Below, piece after piece: positions 63,465 to 64,000 of a stretch of 64,000 nucleotides of DNA. The position numbers and the translations under genes are program-made. Position 1 is the first letter of the stretch, and every line of letters starts with the position of its first letter. This stretch comes from Annona cherimola (lineage: Eukaryota; Streptophyta; Magnoliopsida; Magnoliales; Annonaceae), in contig CM059971.1 of assembly GCA_030490835.1 (NCBI GenBank), forward strand, positions 104,536,095-104,600,094. The letters run 5' to 3'. The notes beneath the pieces were generated by a model. That model saw only the letters and a program-made list of their open reading frames with translations, searched no databases and was not told the origin of the DNA.

Positions 63465-64000
63465 GTCAGAGTTGTTGCCTCTGCAGTTTTTTCGGATGAA
63501 ATATGTAGACGCTTGTCTATACTCCAGACATGCCATGGGAAATGAAATCTGATTGCTTTTCTCTGTTGTGGTGGTTTTGACTCTTTTAAGGAAGGCCTGT
63601 TTTTGGTATCCTATTGCGGTTTCTTTAAGAAAAACAAACAATAAAAAAAAGAAGAGTCTACGGATGGCTACAAGTAGATTTCTTATTTGATGGTATTAGA
63701 CAGATTCACAAGTGTGATATTGTTTGTTTTAGCTTGACAGCTTACCCACATGGTTTTACAATGCATCATATCATATTTAACCTGAGATCTTTATAAACCC
63801 CTAGGAACTTTCTTCCTTTTTTGATGTGAATTCAGTTTTGGGCCTTTACAAGTGGTATCAGAGCATATATACTTCAGTAGATATGGTTCTGAAAGTTGAT
63901 CCAGTGAAAGTCGATGTTGTAAGCAGAAGTCTAGAGTTGAATTGTCGTTCGAGAATGAACTAGGCGGAATCTAGTAGGCCTGTAATGGTCCAGAACCAAA
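63465..64000 (+). other. CDKA intron 2 (partial) with LTR retrotransposon end
   Basis: The intron continues to the window edge. It contains an LTR 3' end 'tttgggcctttaca' (to 63850), two bases, and then TGGTATCAGAGCA (63853-63865), the tRNA-iMet primer-binding site of plant LTR or TRIM elements. The LTR start is not clear. Confidence 0.6.
63853..63865 (+). other. Primer-binding site of an LTR/TRIM element in CDKA intron
   Basis: TGGTATCAGAGCA is complementary to the 3' end of initiator tRNA-Met, directly after the LTR-like end CA plus AG. Confidence 0.75.

Noticed and set aside
63139..63552. Continuous 137-codon frame through CDKA intron 1
   Set aside because: The intron has clear GT-AG borders, and the conserved CDKA N-terminus [10 protein letters not shown] is restored only by splicing. 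The continuous frame adds a meaningless hydrophobic insert.
1..64000. CRISPR arrays, operons, Shine-Dalgarno sites, phage genes
   Set aside because: The window is plant nuclear DNA; repeats are transposon-derived and none has CRISPR spacing.

Overview
This is nuclear DNA from a flowering plant. It is AT-rich, has GT-AG introns of up to about 6 kb, and is crowded with plant-type transposons: a chromovirus Ty3/gypsy element, a solo LTR, L1 and RTE LINEs, TRIM-like remnants, tRNA-derived SINEs and many foldback MITEs. Three protein-coding genes are recognisable. I cannot name the species; the large introns and dense repeats would fit a woody dicot or an early-diverging angiosperm, but that is a guess.

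Region 1 (1-25,005, minus strand): the 5' part of a DICER-LIKE 4 gene. I resolved 17 coding exons (2,776 nt, about 925 residues). They cover the DExH helicase (GTGCGKT, DECH, QSRGRAR motifs), the Dicer dimerisation domain (DUF283) and the PAZ region. All exon phases agree. The RNase III domains lie beyond the left edge. Introns hold an RTE LINE fragment, foldback MITEs, TRIM-like repeats and several local tandem duplications.

Region 2 (25,006-34,283): DCL4 upstream sequence, then an intergenic repeat nest. It includes a 400-bp Mutator-type foldback element with an exact 9-bp target duplication inside another MITE, and several complete MITEs with GGGTGTGTTT termini.

Region 3 (34,284-48,745): a 9.1-kb Ty3/gypsy chromovirus on the minus strand (TSD GTTTG, tRNA-iMet PBS, gag-PR-RT-RH-IN-chromodomain). 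It is inactivated by stops and frameshifts. Next comes a solo LTR (TSD ATAAC) that was later tandemly duplicated together with its flank, then the 3' end of an L1-type LINE.

Region 4 (48,746-61,670): AT-rich intergenic DNA with MITEs and SINE-like units. It contains one small intact gene for a secreted six-cysteine thionin-like peptide (54,143-54,391, plus strand) and two GC-richer low-copy islands that I cannot identify.

Region 5 (61,680-64,000, plus strand): promoter, leader and first two coding exons of an A-type cyclin-dependent kinase (CDKA, PSTAIRE). A perfect 45-bp tandem duplication carrying an E2F-like site and a run of 24 G lie just upstream. A retrotransposon LTR end and primer-binding site lie in the intron at the right edge.

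The three genes show no operon-like or pathway link. I found no convincing new multi-gene system. The most interesting signals concern gene structure and regulation: alternative splicing potential in DCL4, hairpin-forming repeats inside a Dicer gene, duplicated E2F-like sites at CDKA, and the layered retrotransposon history.
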